A stretch of 43,459 nucleotides of DNA from Bacteroidota bacterium (GCA_004293915.1 RDZG01000068.1:1-43459); one strand, 5' to 3'. Counted from the stretch's first letter, positions 24,252-33,813 are shown. Numbers and translations are program-made. Notes: a model not told the origin generated them from the letters alone.

Positions 24252-25978
24252 AAATAAAAATACTTAGTACATTAATTTTATTACCAATCTTACTTTTTTC
24301 ACAGAAACTTCCTGTCGAAATTGAGAAAACAAGCTATGTAGATACCAATAATAGGTATTTTCACAATTTGTATTTACCTGTATATTTATATCTTTCTTTT
24401 TCGGCAGATGTGCCACCAACTCAAATTTCTACCAAAGATTATTCAAACAAAAAAAATCCATTAGCTCCATTTTATTTCAATAAACATGGAAAACATACCA
24501 TAAATTATTTTACCAACGAACAAGACAAATCTCAAACAGTAGATTTTGTGGTTTATGCCGATGGATATGCACCAAAATCAGAATCGAAATTCGATGGAGG
24601 ATTGCCTTATGTAGTTAAAGACAAAGTTTTTTACCCAAATAGTTTAGCCGTAATTATAGATGCTGTTGATGAAATGTCGGGTTTGGCAGAGACTTTTGTT
24701 TCGTTAAATTATGCCGATTATACAGAATACAATGGTATGATGGTTTTTGAAAAAGAAGGCGAATATGTCTTGCAATATTTGAGTACCGATAATGTAGGAA
24801 ATATTGAAAAAGTACATAAAAGAACTTTTGTGATTGATGGTACAGCTCCAAATACGTATCACAATGTGGTTGGTGTGGCAGAGGGGAATGTAATTTCTGC
24901 AAAAACCAAACTTTATTTAACTAAAGAAGACAATGCATCTGGAGTAGCACAAACGTTTTATCAAATAGATAAAAGTCCTTGGGTTTCTTACTCACGTGGC
25001 TTGATTCCATTAAACCAATTAGCAGATGGAGATCATGTTTTGCGCTATTATTCAGTTGATAATGTTCAAAACAAAGGTATTGTAAACGAGTATGCATTTT
25101 ATTTAGACAAAACTTCACCTATTATGGCTGCTGATATTATTGGCGACAAGTTTATTGTAGAAGATAAAGTATATTTTTCGGGTCGCACACGTATGAAACT
25201 CACGGCTGTTGACAATAAATCTGGTGTAAAAGAAGTTAAATATTCGATTGATAAAGATAAATTTCAAAAATATACCGACCCATTTTACTTGCCTAGTAAA
25301 GTTGGATACCACACTATTCGCTATTTTGCACTTGACAATATGGCTAATCAAGGTACAGGTTCAGATGATGTAGGTTTGGCTTATGAAGAATATCAACATA
25401 ATAGCAGTGTGGTTTATGTTGATTTATTGGGTCCAAAACTTGATTTTGCTTTTGAAGGACCAAAATTCAAAAAAGGGAAAAATATTTTTATTAATAAAGA
25501 AACAAAGATTCGAATTATTGGTTTCGATGGCGAATCTGGTTTGAAAAAACTATCTTATTCAATTAACGATTCAAAAGAAGAAATTGATTATTCGAAACCT
25601 TTTGAAATTACAACGGAAGGTAGAATTGCATTAAATTATTTCGGCTATGATAATGTAAATAATCGAAACATTAAAAAAGCAAATTTTATTGTAGATAATG
25701 ACGGACCTCAAATTATTTACACCTTTAGTATTGCACCAACAAAAGAAGGAGAAATAGAGTTATATCCCTCATATTCAATAATTTATTTGGCCGCAACCGA
25801 TGATTATATTGGAAATGATTATATTACTTATTCGATAAATGGTGGAGTAGAAACACCATACAAAGGTGGAATTAAAGGCTTTGAAAAAGACAAAGAATAT
25901 ATCATAACAGTAAAAGCAGTTGATAAACTTGGAAACAAATCAATTGAAGAAATAAGCTTTAAAACAGACAAATATTAA
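24248..25978 (+). CDS. Secreted OmpL47-like repeat protein coupled to a kinase
   Basis: This 576-residue protein has a signal peptide (about 1-18, ending LLFSQK) and about five Ig-like repeats of the OmpL47 type. They are recognised by SGV..TFYQID-like strands and a closing 'Y.S.DNVGN' motif at 178-184, 269-274, 361-366, 466-471 and a degenerate DKLGN at 559-563. The repeats are near 125-197, 215-288, 310-375, 415-483 and 505-575. Family members in spirochaetes bind host proteins, but in free-living Bacteroidota the role is unknown. The 4-bp ATGA overlap with the TPR kinase suggests it may be the kinase's envelope partner or sensor. No sortase or Por sorting signal is evident. Confidence 0.75.
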   Translation: MKIKILSTLILLPILLFSQKLPVEIEKTSYVDTNNRYFHNLYLPVYLYLSFSADVPPTQISTKDYSNKKNPLAPFYFNKHGKHTINYFTNEQDKSQTVDFVVYADGYAPKSESKFDGGLPYVVKDKVFYPNSLAVIIDAVDEMSGLAETFVSLNYADYTEYNGMMVFEKEGEYVLQYLSTDNVGNIEKVHKRTFVIDGTAPNTYHNVVGVAEGNVISAKTKLYLTKEDNASGVAQTFYQIDKSPWVSYSRGLIPLNQLADGDHVLRYYSVDNVQNKGIVNEYAFYLDKTSPIMAADIIGDKFIVEDKVYFSGRTRMKLTAVDNKSGVKEVKYSIDKDKFQKYTDPFYLPSKVGYHTIRYFALDNMANQGTGSDDVGLAYEEYQHNSSVVYVDLLGPKLDFAFEGPKFKKGKNIFINKETKIRIIGFDGESGLKKLSYSINDSKEEIDYSKPFEITTEGRIALNYFGYDNVNNRNIKKANFIVDNDGPQIIYTFSIAPTKEGEIELYPSYSIIYLAATDDYIGNDYITYSINGGVETPYKGGIKGFEKDKEYIITVKAVDKLGNKSIEEISFKTDKY

Positions 25979-26115
25979 AGTCTAATTTTTTATTTTTAAA
26001 CTAACAAATAGCTCGTTTTATCGGCAAAATCAACCGCCTTATAGAATAAAAAAAAATATTAGGTAGTTAAATTTTAAATTTACTTGTTGATTTTTTAATT
26101 AACACATTACTATTT

Positions 26116-27963
26116 ATGAAAAAACCGAGTATAAGTAAAATTAAATTTTTATTACTTTTTTTGATTTTAGCATTATTTATTTTAGTTAATATCCTCGTTT
26201 TCATACAATTAAATTTTATTATAAAATATGTATTAATTGCTTTTTTTTCGATTTTTTCTTTAGCATCGATTTTGCTTACGAATTATTGGCTAAACAATTT
26301 TGCGTTAATTTCAAAAGATAATTTCGGATTAAAAAAGGATAACGAAAAACTTAACAAAACTTTACTTGCAGAAAGAGACACAAATAATCAGCTTCAACGC
26401 ATTAATATCGAATTGACCGTTCGCAAAAGCGAAAACGATGGAGTTTTAGAAGAACTCAACAAAACGATGAACGAGCTGAATTTGTTAAACGAAAAACACG
26501 CTGAATCAAACAAAGAATTAGAAACACAAAAGCAAGAATTATTTGACTTATACCACAACGCACCTTGTGGATATTTTACTGTTGATAGTTCAGATAAACT
26601 AATTTCTGTAAACAGGACGGCTCTCAAGTGGATTGGATACAATTCTGAAGATATTTTTAAGAAATCAAAATTCGAAAGTTATTTAACAGAAAGTTCTAAA
26701 AAACTATACCTTAATGCATTTGAAACAGCACGACAAAAAGGTGGTTTTTCGGGTTTATTATTATATGCAATTGGTAAAAATGGAGAAGAAATGCCTTTTG
26801 TTTTAAATGCATTTACTCTTTTTGATGACGACAACCAAATGAAACTTTTGCGTTGTACTTGTTATGATATGCGAGACAGAATAAAATATGAAAAAGAAAT
26901 TTTAGAACAAAAACAAAAAGCAGAAGAGGCAAACGAGTCTAAAAATGTGTTTTTATCGAAAATGAGCCACGATTTGCGAACACCTTTGCATGGTATTATA
27001 GGAAATATAAGTTTACTTAAACAAACGGCTGTTTCTGAAAATCAAAAAACTGTTTTGAACGATTTGAATGACTCTAGTGAAAAAATGAGTGAAATTGTGA
27101 ATGACATTTTTGATATGACATTTGCACTTGATTCTTCTAAAAAATCTGATTATAGTAATCATTATATTTTAAACAATAATTTACTTATAAAAAAACTAGA
27201 TTTAGATGCCAAAATATTAATTGTTGATGATGAAATTTTAAATCAAAAATTATTAATTGGGATGTTAAATCAGTTAAAATTAAAAGCAGACACAGCAGAC
27301 AATGGCAAAATTGCAGTTGAAATGTATCAAAAAAATAAGTATGATTTATTATTTATGGATATTTTGATGCCAGAAATGAATGGGATTGATGCATCTAGTC
27401 ATATTATGAAAATGGATAATAAAAAGCCTGTAATAATTGCTATCACCGCCAACATTATTAAATATGAAAAACAGAAGTATGTTGATGCTGGCATTCAAGT
27501 TTGTTTGACAAAACCTACACGATTTAATGATTTTGTAACCGCAATTAATCCATATTTTAAACATGAATTAAAGTCGGAATCTGAAAATGTAATTTCAAAT
27601 GATTCAGATGATGATTTTTTAGATTATACGATTTTAACCCAAATTGTAGAAACTGCCCAATCTATTGGTAATGATTTTGACAAAATTATGTTAGCAGTAG
27701 CAAAAAAAGAAATTCCAAACTATGCCGCTAAAGTAAGCGAATATTTAGAAAATGGAAATCAGAAAGAGCTTATTGAAATGTTACACAAATTAAAAGGAGC
27801 AAGTTGGACTAGTGGAATGAAAAAAGTAGGGGATATGTGTAGAGATTTTGAAAATATAGTAAAAGAAAACAACTTATCTATTGATGTTGCTAAACTCATT
27901 TTATTAATTGATATATCGCTCGAAAAGCTTGATTTTTTTTATAATAAACAGCCAGTGGTTTAA
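26116..27963 (+). CDS. PAS-HisKA-REC-HPt phosphorelay protein lacking an ATPase domain
   Basis: This 615-residue protein has two membrane helices (about 11-31 and 36-58), a long coiled coil (65-145), a PAS domain (about 142-252), and a HisKA segment with H285 in SKMSHDLRTPLHG. The sequence then goes straight into a receiver (D371/D372, phospho-acceptor D415 in LLFMDILMPEMNG, T444, K466) and an HPt domain with H557 in LHKLKGASW. Only about 30 residues lie between HisKA and receiver, so the HATPase_c domain, with its N, G1 and G2 boxes, is missing. It cannot autophosphorylate and must depend on another kinase. The nearby TPR kinase or stand-alone receiver could be partners. All visible phospho-residues are intact. 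Confidence 0.85.
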   Translation: MKKPSISKIKFLLLFLILALFILVNILVFIQLNFIIKYVLIAFFSIFSLASILLTNYWLNNFALISKDNFGLKKDNEKLNKTLLAERDTNNQLQRINIELTVRKSENDGVLEELNKTMNELNLLNEKHAESNKELETQKQELFDLYHNAPCGYFTVDSSDKLISVNRTALKWIGYNSEDIFKKSKFESYLTESSKKLYLNAFETARQKGGFSGLLLYAIGKNGEEMPFVLNAFTLFDDDNQMKLLRCTCYDMRDRIKYEKEILEQKQKAEEANESKNVFLSKMSHDLRTPLHGIIGNISLLKQTAVSENQKTVLNDLNDSSEKMSEIVNDIFDMTFALDSSKKSDYSNHYILNNNLLIKKLDLDAKILIVDDEILNQKLLIGMLNQLKLKADTADNGKIAVEMYQKNKYDLLFMDILMPEMNGIDASSHIMKMDNKKPVIIAITANIIKYEKQKYVDAGIQVCLTKPTRFNDFVTAINPYFKHELKSESENVISNDSDDDFLDYTILTQIVETAQSIGNDFDKIMLAVAKKEIPNYAAKVSEYLENGNQKELIEMLHKLKGASWTSGMKKVGDMCRDFENIVKENNLSIDVAKLILLIDISLEKLDFFYNKQPVV

Positions 27964-27965
27964 TC

Positions 27966-29375
27966 CTATCGCACAAAAATTGATTTGAAAATCCAAAACA
28001 GCGAACCAGAAAGAACTATACAAACTGGCAAAGTTGCCACCCAAGCAATGGCAATACTTTTGAGTGTACCACCTTGTAAATTCTTTAAACCTTGCTTAGA
28101 AACCATGCTGCCAGCAATGGCAGAAGTTAGCACTTGAGTAGTACTTACAGGCAAACCTGCCATAGAAGCACCATAAATTGTGGTTGCTGCAACTAACTCA
28201 GAACTAGCACCTTGAGCATAAGTAAGATGTGATTTTCCGATTTTTTCGCCAATTGTAACTACAATTCTTTTCCAGCCTACCATTGTGCCAATTCCTAATG
28301 AAAGTGAAATCAAAACCACAACCCAAAGTGGAGTATAGTCGGTAATTTTTTGAATGTTTTTTACTTTCATTTTCAATACATCCTTATTTTCTGCCGAAAG
28401 CGGTAAGTCGTCTGCTTTGGTTAGTTTTGTAATACTTTTTGTTAAACTAACAAAAGTATTTCTAGTAGACAATTGGTCTTTTCCTATAATATCATCTACT
28501 TTTTCTATACCTTCAATTTTTAATGTTAAATTTGATAATTGCGATTTTATTTTAGATAATGATAAATTTGTAGTTGCAGAAATTTGTGTAGTATCTATTT
28601 TATAAATAATATTTTTTACATCATTTACATCAATTGCTGTTTTACGAATATCTTGATTGTGGTTTAAAGCAAATTGCAAAGGCACAAAAGCAATTAAAAT
28701 AACCATAATTAACCCAACTCCTTTTTGTCCATCGTTGTTCCCATGTGCATAACTTACTGCTGTACACGTTCCAACAAGTGTTGCTTTTATCCAGAAAGGT
28801 GGTTTTTTGTCATCTTTAGGTTCTTCAAAAATAGCTTTGTTTTTTATAAATCGTTGAGCTAAAAACATCATTAAAATTGTAGCTCCAAAACCAATAGCAG
28901 GTGATAGCAAAAGTGATGTACCAATTTCGCCAGCCTTTCCCCAATTCACAGTAGCATTAGAAATATTTTCGGGCATAAGTTGAAAAGCCAAACCAACACC
29001 AATTATAGCACCAATCAATGTGTGCGAACTCGAACATGGGATTCCTAAATACCATGTTGTTAGGTTCCAAATTATGGCAGAAATTAATAATGCCAAAACC
29101 ATAGAAACACCAAAAAAGGGGTCTTGCAGTGCCAAGGCTTCGAGCGGCAATAAAATTACAATGCCCATTGCAACATCAACTCCGCCTTTGATTACTCCTA
29201 TAAAATTCCAAAAACCAGACCAAATAACAGCCACTGTAGGTTTTAATGTTTTGGTGTAAATAACAGTAGCTACAGCATTGGCAGTATCATGAAAACCATT
29301 TACAAACTCAAATGCACAAGCTACTATTATACATACAATTAAAAAAAACGAGAGAGTTGGGTCTAATCCAAACAT
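27966..29375 (-). CDS. Inorganic phosphate transporter, Pit family
   Basis: The 469-residue polytopic protein belongs to the Pit family of phosphate-metal symporters. The two family signatures are visible: GFHDTANAVATVIYTK near residue 27 and GASMAGLPVSTTQVLTSAIAGS near the C terminus. A cytoplasmic loop of about 100 residues between them is charged and likely variable. It would import inorganic phosphate, probably as a metal-phosphate complex. No PhoU-like DUF47 partner is encoded beside it. It is convergent with the HisKA-REC-HPt gene, with only 2 bp between stop codons. Confidence 0.92.
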   Translation of the reverse strand: MFGLDPTLSFFLIVCIIVACAFEFVNGFHDTANAVATVIYTKTLKPTVAVIWSGFWNFIGVIKGGVDVAMGIVILLPLEALALQDPFFGVSMVLALLISAIIWNLTTWYLGIPCSSSHTLIGAIIGVGLAFQLMPENISNATVNWGKAGEIGTSLLLSPAIGFGATILMMFLAQRFIKNKAIFEEPKDDKKPPFWIKATLVGTCTAVSYAHGNNDGQKGVGLIMVILIAFVPLQFALNHNQDIRKTAIDVNDVKNIIYKIDTTQISATTNLSLSKIKSQLSNLTLKIEGIEKVDDIIGKDQLSTRNTFVSLTKSITKLTKADDLPLSAENKDVLKMKVKNIQKITDYTPLWVVVLISLSLGIGTMVGWKRIVVTIGEKIGKSHLTYAQGASSELVAATTIYGASMAGLPVSTTQVLTSAIAGSMVSKQGLKNLQGGTLKSIAIAWVATLPVCIVLSGSLFWIFKSIFVR

Positions 29376-29550
29376 TTAGATTCTAAATTTATTTTCAAAT
29401 ATTGCTAATCTAATTTAAACTTTGTATTAAATAATTGTAAAATATCAAAATAGTTGCTCACAATTGTAATTTATTACATCAAATTTGATAATTATAATGA
29501 TTATATAAGATAAATCGATTGCTTAGCGTAGGATAATAAAAGCAAATTAC

Positions 29551-29558
29551 TAACTTCG
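29551..29558 (+). promoter_or_regulatory. -7-like element of the aldolase gene
   Basis: TAACTTCG resembles the TAnnTTTG -7 box with one substitution, 44 bp before the aldolase ATG. The -33 region is not convincing. It is the best promoter candidate in this 227-bp intergenic region, which otherwise shows no feature. Confidence 0.3.
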
Positions 29559-29602
29559 CAACTTGAATTAATTACTTTAATAAATAATATACCTTAAAAA
29601 AT

Positions 29603-30673
29603 ATGGCAAAATATAAAGCTGGTGTACTCTTTGGCGATGAATTAGAGGCACTTTACAATGATGCAAAAAACAATAGTTTCGCAATGCCTGCGGTAAATGT
29701 AATTGGCACAGATTCAATTAATGCCGTTTTAGAAACAGCAGCTAAAGTAAATTCGCCAGTGATTATTCAATTTTCTAACGGTGGTGCACAATTTTATGCG
29801 GGTAAAGGCATGAAAAACGACCAATTGCAAGCTAATATTGTTGGTGCTATTTCGGGAGCAAAACATGTTCACGAAGTTGCAAAATATTATGGTGTACCAG
29901 TTATTTTGCATACAGATCATGCTTCGATGAAATGGTTGCCTTGGATAGATGCCTTGATAAAAGCAGGCGAAGATCATAAAAAACAAACTGGAAGTCCACT
30001 TTTTAGCTCTCATATGCTCGATTTGAGCGAAGAGCCGTTAGAAGAAAATATACATGTTTCGACTGAATATTTCAAAAAAATGAATCCGCTTGGGATGGCT
30101 ATCGAAATAGAACTTGGTGTAACAGGTGGCGAAGAAGATGGTGTTGATAATAGTGATGTGGATAACGATAAATTATATACTCAACCCGACCATGTTTGGC
30201 AATCGTACCAAAGTTTATCAAAAGTTGGCTCACGTTTTTCTGTTGCTGCTGCTTTTGGAAATGTGCATGGCGTTTATAAATCTGGAAATGTGGTTTTGAC
30301 ACCCGAAATTTTGAAAAATTCGCAAGTTTATGTTCAAAAACAATTAGGTAGCTCGAGTTCTAAACCTGTTTTTTTTGTGTTTCATGGTGGATCAGGTTCT
30401 GAGAAACATAAGATTCAAGAATCGTTGGGTTATGGAGTAATAAAAATGAATATCGATACCGATATGCAATGGGCAACTTGGGAAGGTATTTTGAAATACT
30501 ATAAAGGCAAAGAAGCTTATTTGCAAGGACAATTGGGCAATCCTGAAGGACCTGATTCGCCAAATAAAAAATATTACGATCCACGTGTTTGGCTTCGCAA
30601 AGGACAAGAAAATTTTGTTTCTCGTCTTGAAGAAGCTTTCAAAGATTTGAATTGTATTAATAAAAACGCATAA
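29603..30673 (+). CDS. fbaA: Class II fructose-bisphosphate aldolase
   Basis: This 356-residue protein cleaves fructose 1,6-bisphosphate to glyceraldehyde 3-phosphate and dihydroxyacetone phosphate in glycolysis, and works in reverse in gluconeogenesis. The zinc and catalytic motifs are clear: HTDHA with D105 and H106, GGEEDGVD at 175-182, H222 in NVHGVY and H261 in FHGGSGS. Length and start match the E. coli FbaA type (about 359 residues). It is followed by a repeat-rich 71-bp gap and then accD on the same strand, but the two functions are unrelated. Confidence 0.95.
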   Translation: MAKYKAGVLFGDELEALYNDAKNNSFAMPAVNVIGTDSINAVLETAAKVNSPVIIQFSNGGAQFYAGKGMKNDQLQANIVGAISGAKHVHEVAKYYGVPVILHTDHASMKWLPWIDALIKAGEDHKKQTGSPLFSSHMLDLSEEPLEENIHVSTEYFKKMNPLGMAIEIELGVTGGEEDGVDNSDVDNDKLYTQPDHVWQSYQSLSKVGSRFSVAAAFGNVHGVYKSGNVVLTPEILKNSQVYVQKQLGSSSSKPVFFVFHGGSGSEKHKIQESLGYGVIKMNIDTDMQWATWEGILKYYKGKEAYLQGQLGNPEGPDSPNKKYYDPRVWLRKGQENFVSRLEEAFKDLNCINKNA

Positions 30674-30675
30674 TT

Positions 30676-30740
30676 AATGGAGAATGTAGAATTTAGAAAT
30701 AAATCATTCTCTATTCTCCATTCTCCATTCTAAATTTTAA
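30676..30740. repeat. Heptamer tandem and inverted repeat between fbaA and accD
   Basis: Four copies of a 7-mer (ATTCTCT, ATTCTCC, ATTCTCC, ATTCTAA) run from 30706 to 30733. The left side (30676-30698) carries complementary units (GGAGAAT, GTAGAAT, TTAGAA), so the region can fold as an imperfect hairpin. It fills nearly the whole gap between the two genes. Same 7-bp periodicity as the repeat at 13852. Confidence 0.75.
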
Positions 30741-30744
30741 TAGA

Positions 30745-31587
30745 ATGGCTTGGTTTAAAAGACAAGAAAAAGGAATCATTACTCCAACGGAGTCTAAAAA
30801 AGAAGCTCCTGATGGTTTGTGGTATCAATGTCCTGGCTGTAAAAAAATTACACACATTCGAGAGCACAAAAGCAATGCTTATACTTGCCCCGAGTGTAAT
30901 TATCACGATAGAATTGATGCAGCCAAATATTTTGAATTATTGTTTGATGACAATGAGTTTAAAGAATTAGACGAAAATATGGTTTCTGGTGATCCATTAG
31001 AATTTACAGACACCAAAAAATATCCCGAAAGAATAAAAGCTACAATCAAAAAAACAGGTTTGAAAGATGCTGCCCGTACAGGCTATGGGCTTATGAACAA
31101 AGAACTGATTGTGATTTGTTGCATGGATTTTGGTTTTATTGGCGGTTCGATGGGTTCGGTAGTTGGCGAAAAAATTGCTCGTGGCATGGATAAAGCCATG
31201 GAATTGAAAGTGCCATTTTTGATGATTTCAAAATCGGGTGGCGCTCGTATGATGGAAGCTGGTTTTTCGTTGATGCAAATGGCAAAAACATCTGCCAAAA
31301 TTGCCTTGATGGACAAAGCAAAAGTTCCATATATATCTTTAATGACAGACCCAACAACAGGCGGAGTAACAGCAAGTTATGCCATGTTAGGCGATTTTAA
31401 CATTTCGGAACCAGGGGCTTTGATTGGTTTTGCTGGTCCGCGTGTGATTAGAGAAACCATTGGTAAAGACTTGCCCGAAGGTTTTCAAAGTGCAGAGTTT
31501 TTGCTCGAACATGGTTTTTTGGATTTTATCGTAGATCGAAAAGAGCTGAAAACCAAATTGACAGATTTGATAAACATGATAAAATAA
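30745..31587 (+). CDS. accD: Acetyl-CoA carboxylase carboxyltransferase beta subunit
   Basis: AccD with AccA transfers carboxyl from carboxybiotin to acetyl-CoA, giving malonyl-CoA for fatty acid synthesis. The 280-residue protein has the N-terminal zinc ribbon with cysteines at 29, 32, 48 and 51 (CPGC and CPEC), and the crotonase-fold core with [48 protein letters not shown] and [13 protein letters not shown]. Length is normal for the family. A bidirectional terminator separates it from the convergent rnr gene. Confidence 0.96.
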   Translation: MAWFKRQEKGIITPTESKKEAPDGLWYQCPGCKKITHIREHKSNAYTCPECNYHDRIDAAKYFELLFDDNEFKELDENMVSGDPLEFTDTKKYPERIKATIKKTGLKDAARTGYGLMNKELIVICCMDFGFIGGSMGSVVGEKIARGMDKAMELKVPFLMISKSGGARMMEAGFSLMQMAKTSAKIALMDKAKVPYISLMTDPTTGGVTASYAMLGDFNISEPGALIGFAGPRVIRETIGKDLPEGFQSAEFLLEHGFLDFIVDRKELKTKLTDLINMIK

Positions 31588-31588
31588 G

Positions 31589-31619
31589 AAAAAGGCTCAA
31601 AGAAATTTGAGCCTTTTTT
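31589..31619. terminator. Bidirectional intrinsic terminator between accD and rnr
   Basis: GGCTCAAA at 31594-31601 and TTTGAGCC at 31606-31613 form a perfect stem with a GAAA loop, flanked by A5 on the left and T6 on the right, so it works in both directions. It begins 2 bp after accD's stop and reaches into the stop codon of rnr. Confidence 0.9.
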
Positions 31620-33813
31620 ATCTCCGCATCACTTTGTTTCGTACCAAAAGCTCTTGATGGCTAGCCATTACTAAATCAATAGTGCGTTTGTTCATATCGA
31701 CAGCTTTGATTCGTACCATTTTTCTGTCTCCAAACTGAATTAAATTCCCTGTTTTTCGACCGATTGCTCTAAAGTTTCCAGCATCTAAATCATAATGGTC
31801 ATCTTGCATATCGGCATAGCGAACCAAACCTTCACATTTGGTAGAAATAACTTCAATAAAAACTCCCCATTCGGTTACACCAGACACAATTCCTTCAAAT
31901 TCTTGACCAATCATAGTACCCATAAATTCAGCTTGTTTGTATTTTATAGAAGCTCTTTCGGCTTCGGCTGCTAGTTTTTCCATGTCTGACGAATGTTTGC
32001 ATTGCTCTTCGATGTACATACGTTCGCTCATGGGTTTGTCTGCCAAATATTGTGCCAACAATCGGTGGCAAATCATGTCGGGATAGCGTCTGATTGGCGA
32101 TGTGAAATGCGAATAATGTTCAAAAGCCAAGCCAAAATGCCCCATCGAAACGGTGGTGTATTTTGCTTTTGCCATGGCTCTGATAGCAATGCTTTCGAGC
32201 ATATTTTGTTCGGGTTTTCCGTTGATGTCGTCCATCAATTTGTTCAATTCTCTCGAAATATTTTTACTTTCTGCTTCGAGTTTGTGTCCGAATTTTTTGG
32301 CAAAAAGCGAAAAGCTACGCAATTTGTCCAAATCTGGCTCATCGTGTGTGCGGTAAACCATCACATTTTGTTCTTTCCCTTTTTTATAATCGAAACAAAA
32401 CTGAGCCACACGTTTGTTTGCCAAGAGCATAAATTCCTCGATGAGCATGTGTGCTTCTTTTCGCACTTTTGGGAACACACCAAGCGGTTTGCCAGTTTCG
32501 TCTAATTTGAATTTTACCTCTACAGTTTCAAAATTGATGGCTCCCTTTGCAAAACGGTCTTTGCGTAATTTTTTGTGAAGCGTATTTAAAACATCTATTT
32601 CCTCAAAATATAAACCTGTGCCGTTTTCAATTATTTCTTGCACATCTTCATACGCAAATCGTTTATCAGAATGAATAATTGTTTTACCAAACCATTCTGA
32701 TTTTATTTTTGCATCGTTATCTATTTCAAATACAGCCGAAAAAGTTAGTTTGTCTTCGTTTGGACGCAGCGAACACAATCCGTTGGATAGTCTTTCGGGC
32801 AACATTGGTACGCAACGATCTACTAAATAAACAGAAGTTGCCCTTTTATAGGCTTCTCTTTCTAAATCCGTTTTGGGCAATACATAGTGTGTTACGTCAG
32901 CAATATGTACACCTATTTCCCAATTTCCGTTTTCTAGCTTTCTAATGCTTAGTGCATCGTCAAAATCTTTTGCATCAACGGGGTCGATTGTGAAAGTTAA
33001 TATATTTCTAAAATCTCTGCGTTTGGCTATTTCTTCGCTTGATATTTTGTCGGAAATGGCATTTGCTTCGTTTTCTACTATTTTTTCAAACTCCATAGGT
33101 AAACCATATTCTGCCATTATGGAGTGCATTTCTACATTGTTTTCACCAGCTTTGCCCAATACTTTGGTTATGATCCCCTTCGGATTTTTTTTAAACGCAT
33201 CGTATTCTGATAGTTTTACTAATACCTTGTCGCCATCTTTTGCCTCCATGGTGTCTTCTAGTTCGACCATAAAATCGACATGTATTTTTTTACTATCAGG
33301 CACCACAAAACAAACTTTTGCCAAACGTTGCACTTTTCCTACAAATTCGGTTCGTTTGCGAGCCACAATTTCCAGTACTTCGCCTTCTTGTCGGGCATCA
33401 TCTCGTTGGCGTTTGGCTGGGGTAAGCATCACTTTAACTTTGTCGCCATCCAATGCACCATAAAGTTTATTGGCTTCAATAATAATGTCTTTTTCAAATC
33501 CTTCGCTGATACAATATGCAAAGCGGGGATTTACATGGTCTATTATGCCTTCGATTGTTTGAGGTTTAAATACCGATTGGTATGATTCGTCTTCAGGATT
33601 GAATGAAATTTTCTTGCTCGCTAAAAGGGAGTCTATGGCTACAAAAAGTAATGATATCTCTCGTTTATCGGTTAGTTTTCCGATTTTTACAAGCTGGGCT
33701 TTAGTAAAATTTTCGTCATTGTTTTTGTCTAAAAAATATTGCAAATCAGTTAGCATATCTCCTTTTTGATTGCCACCCTTGTTTTTTGCTTTTGATTGTT
33801 TGTTGCGATGCAT
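31618..33813 (-). CDS. rnr: Ribonuclease R (RNB-family exoribonuclease)
   Basis: RNase R degrades structured RNA 3' to 5'. The 731-residue protein has two N-terminal cold-shock-like regions, the RNB catalytic core with DPVDAKDFDDA (metal-binding D277, D283, D285 and D286), later blocks YRTHDEPD, HFTSPIRRYPDMICHRLL and MGHFGLAFEHYSHF, and a C-terminal S1 domain (FEGIVSGVTEWGVFIEV). The ORF can be extended to a TTG at 33837, but the ATG at 33813 (MHRNKQSKAKN) is the natural start. The short lysine-rich N terminus likely binds RNA. It stands alone, with about 180 bp before the next gene. Confidence 0.95.
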   Translation of the reverse strand: MHRNKQSKAKNKGGNQKGDMLTDLQYFLDKNNDENFTKAQLVKIGKLTDKREISLLFVAIDSLLASKKISFNPEDESYQSVFKPQTIEGIIDHVNPRFAYCISEGFEKDIIIEANKLYGALDGDKVKVMLTPAKRQRDDARQEGEVLEIVARKRTEFVGKVQRLAKVCFVVPDSKKIHVDFMVELEDTMEAKDGDKVLVKLSEYDAFKKNPKGIITKVLGKAGENNVEMHSIMAEYGLPMEFEKIVENEANAISDKISSEEIAKRRDFRNILTFTIDPVDAKDFDDALSIRKLENGNWEIGVHIADVTHYVLPKTDLEREAYKRATSVYLVDRCVPMLPERLSNGLCSLRPNEDKLTFSAVFEIDNDAKIKSEWFGKTIIHSDKRFAYEDVQEIIENGTGLYFEEIDVLNTLHKKLRKDRFAKGAINFETVEVKFKLDETGKPLGVFPKVRKEAHMLIEEFMLLANKRVAQFCFDYKKGKEQNVMVYRTHDEPDLDKLRSFSLFAKKFGHKLEAESKNISRELNKLMDDINGKPEQNMLESIAIRAMAKAKYTTVSMGHFGLAFEHYSHFTSPIRRYPDMICHRLLAQYLADKPMSERMYIEEQCKHSSDMEKLAAEAERASIKYKQAEFMGTMIGQEFEGIVSGVTEWGVFIEVISTKCEGLVRYADMQDDHYDLDAGNFRAIGRKTGNLIQFGDRKMVRIKAVDMNKRTIDLVMASHQELLVRNKVMRR

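Noticed and set aside
31993-32945. Several plus-strand ORFs opposite the RNase R gene
   Set aside because: They are antisense shadows of a well-conserved gene and have no domain-like sequence.
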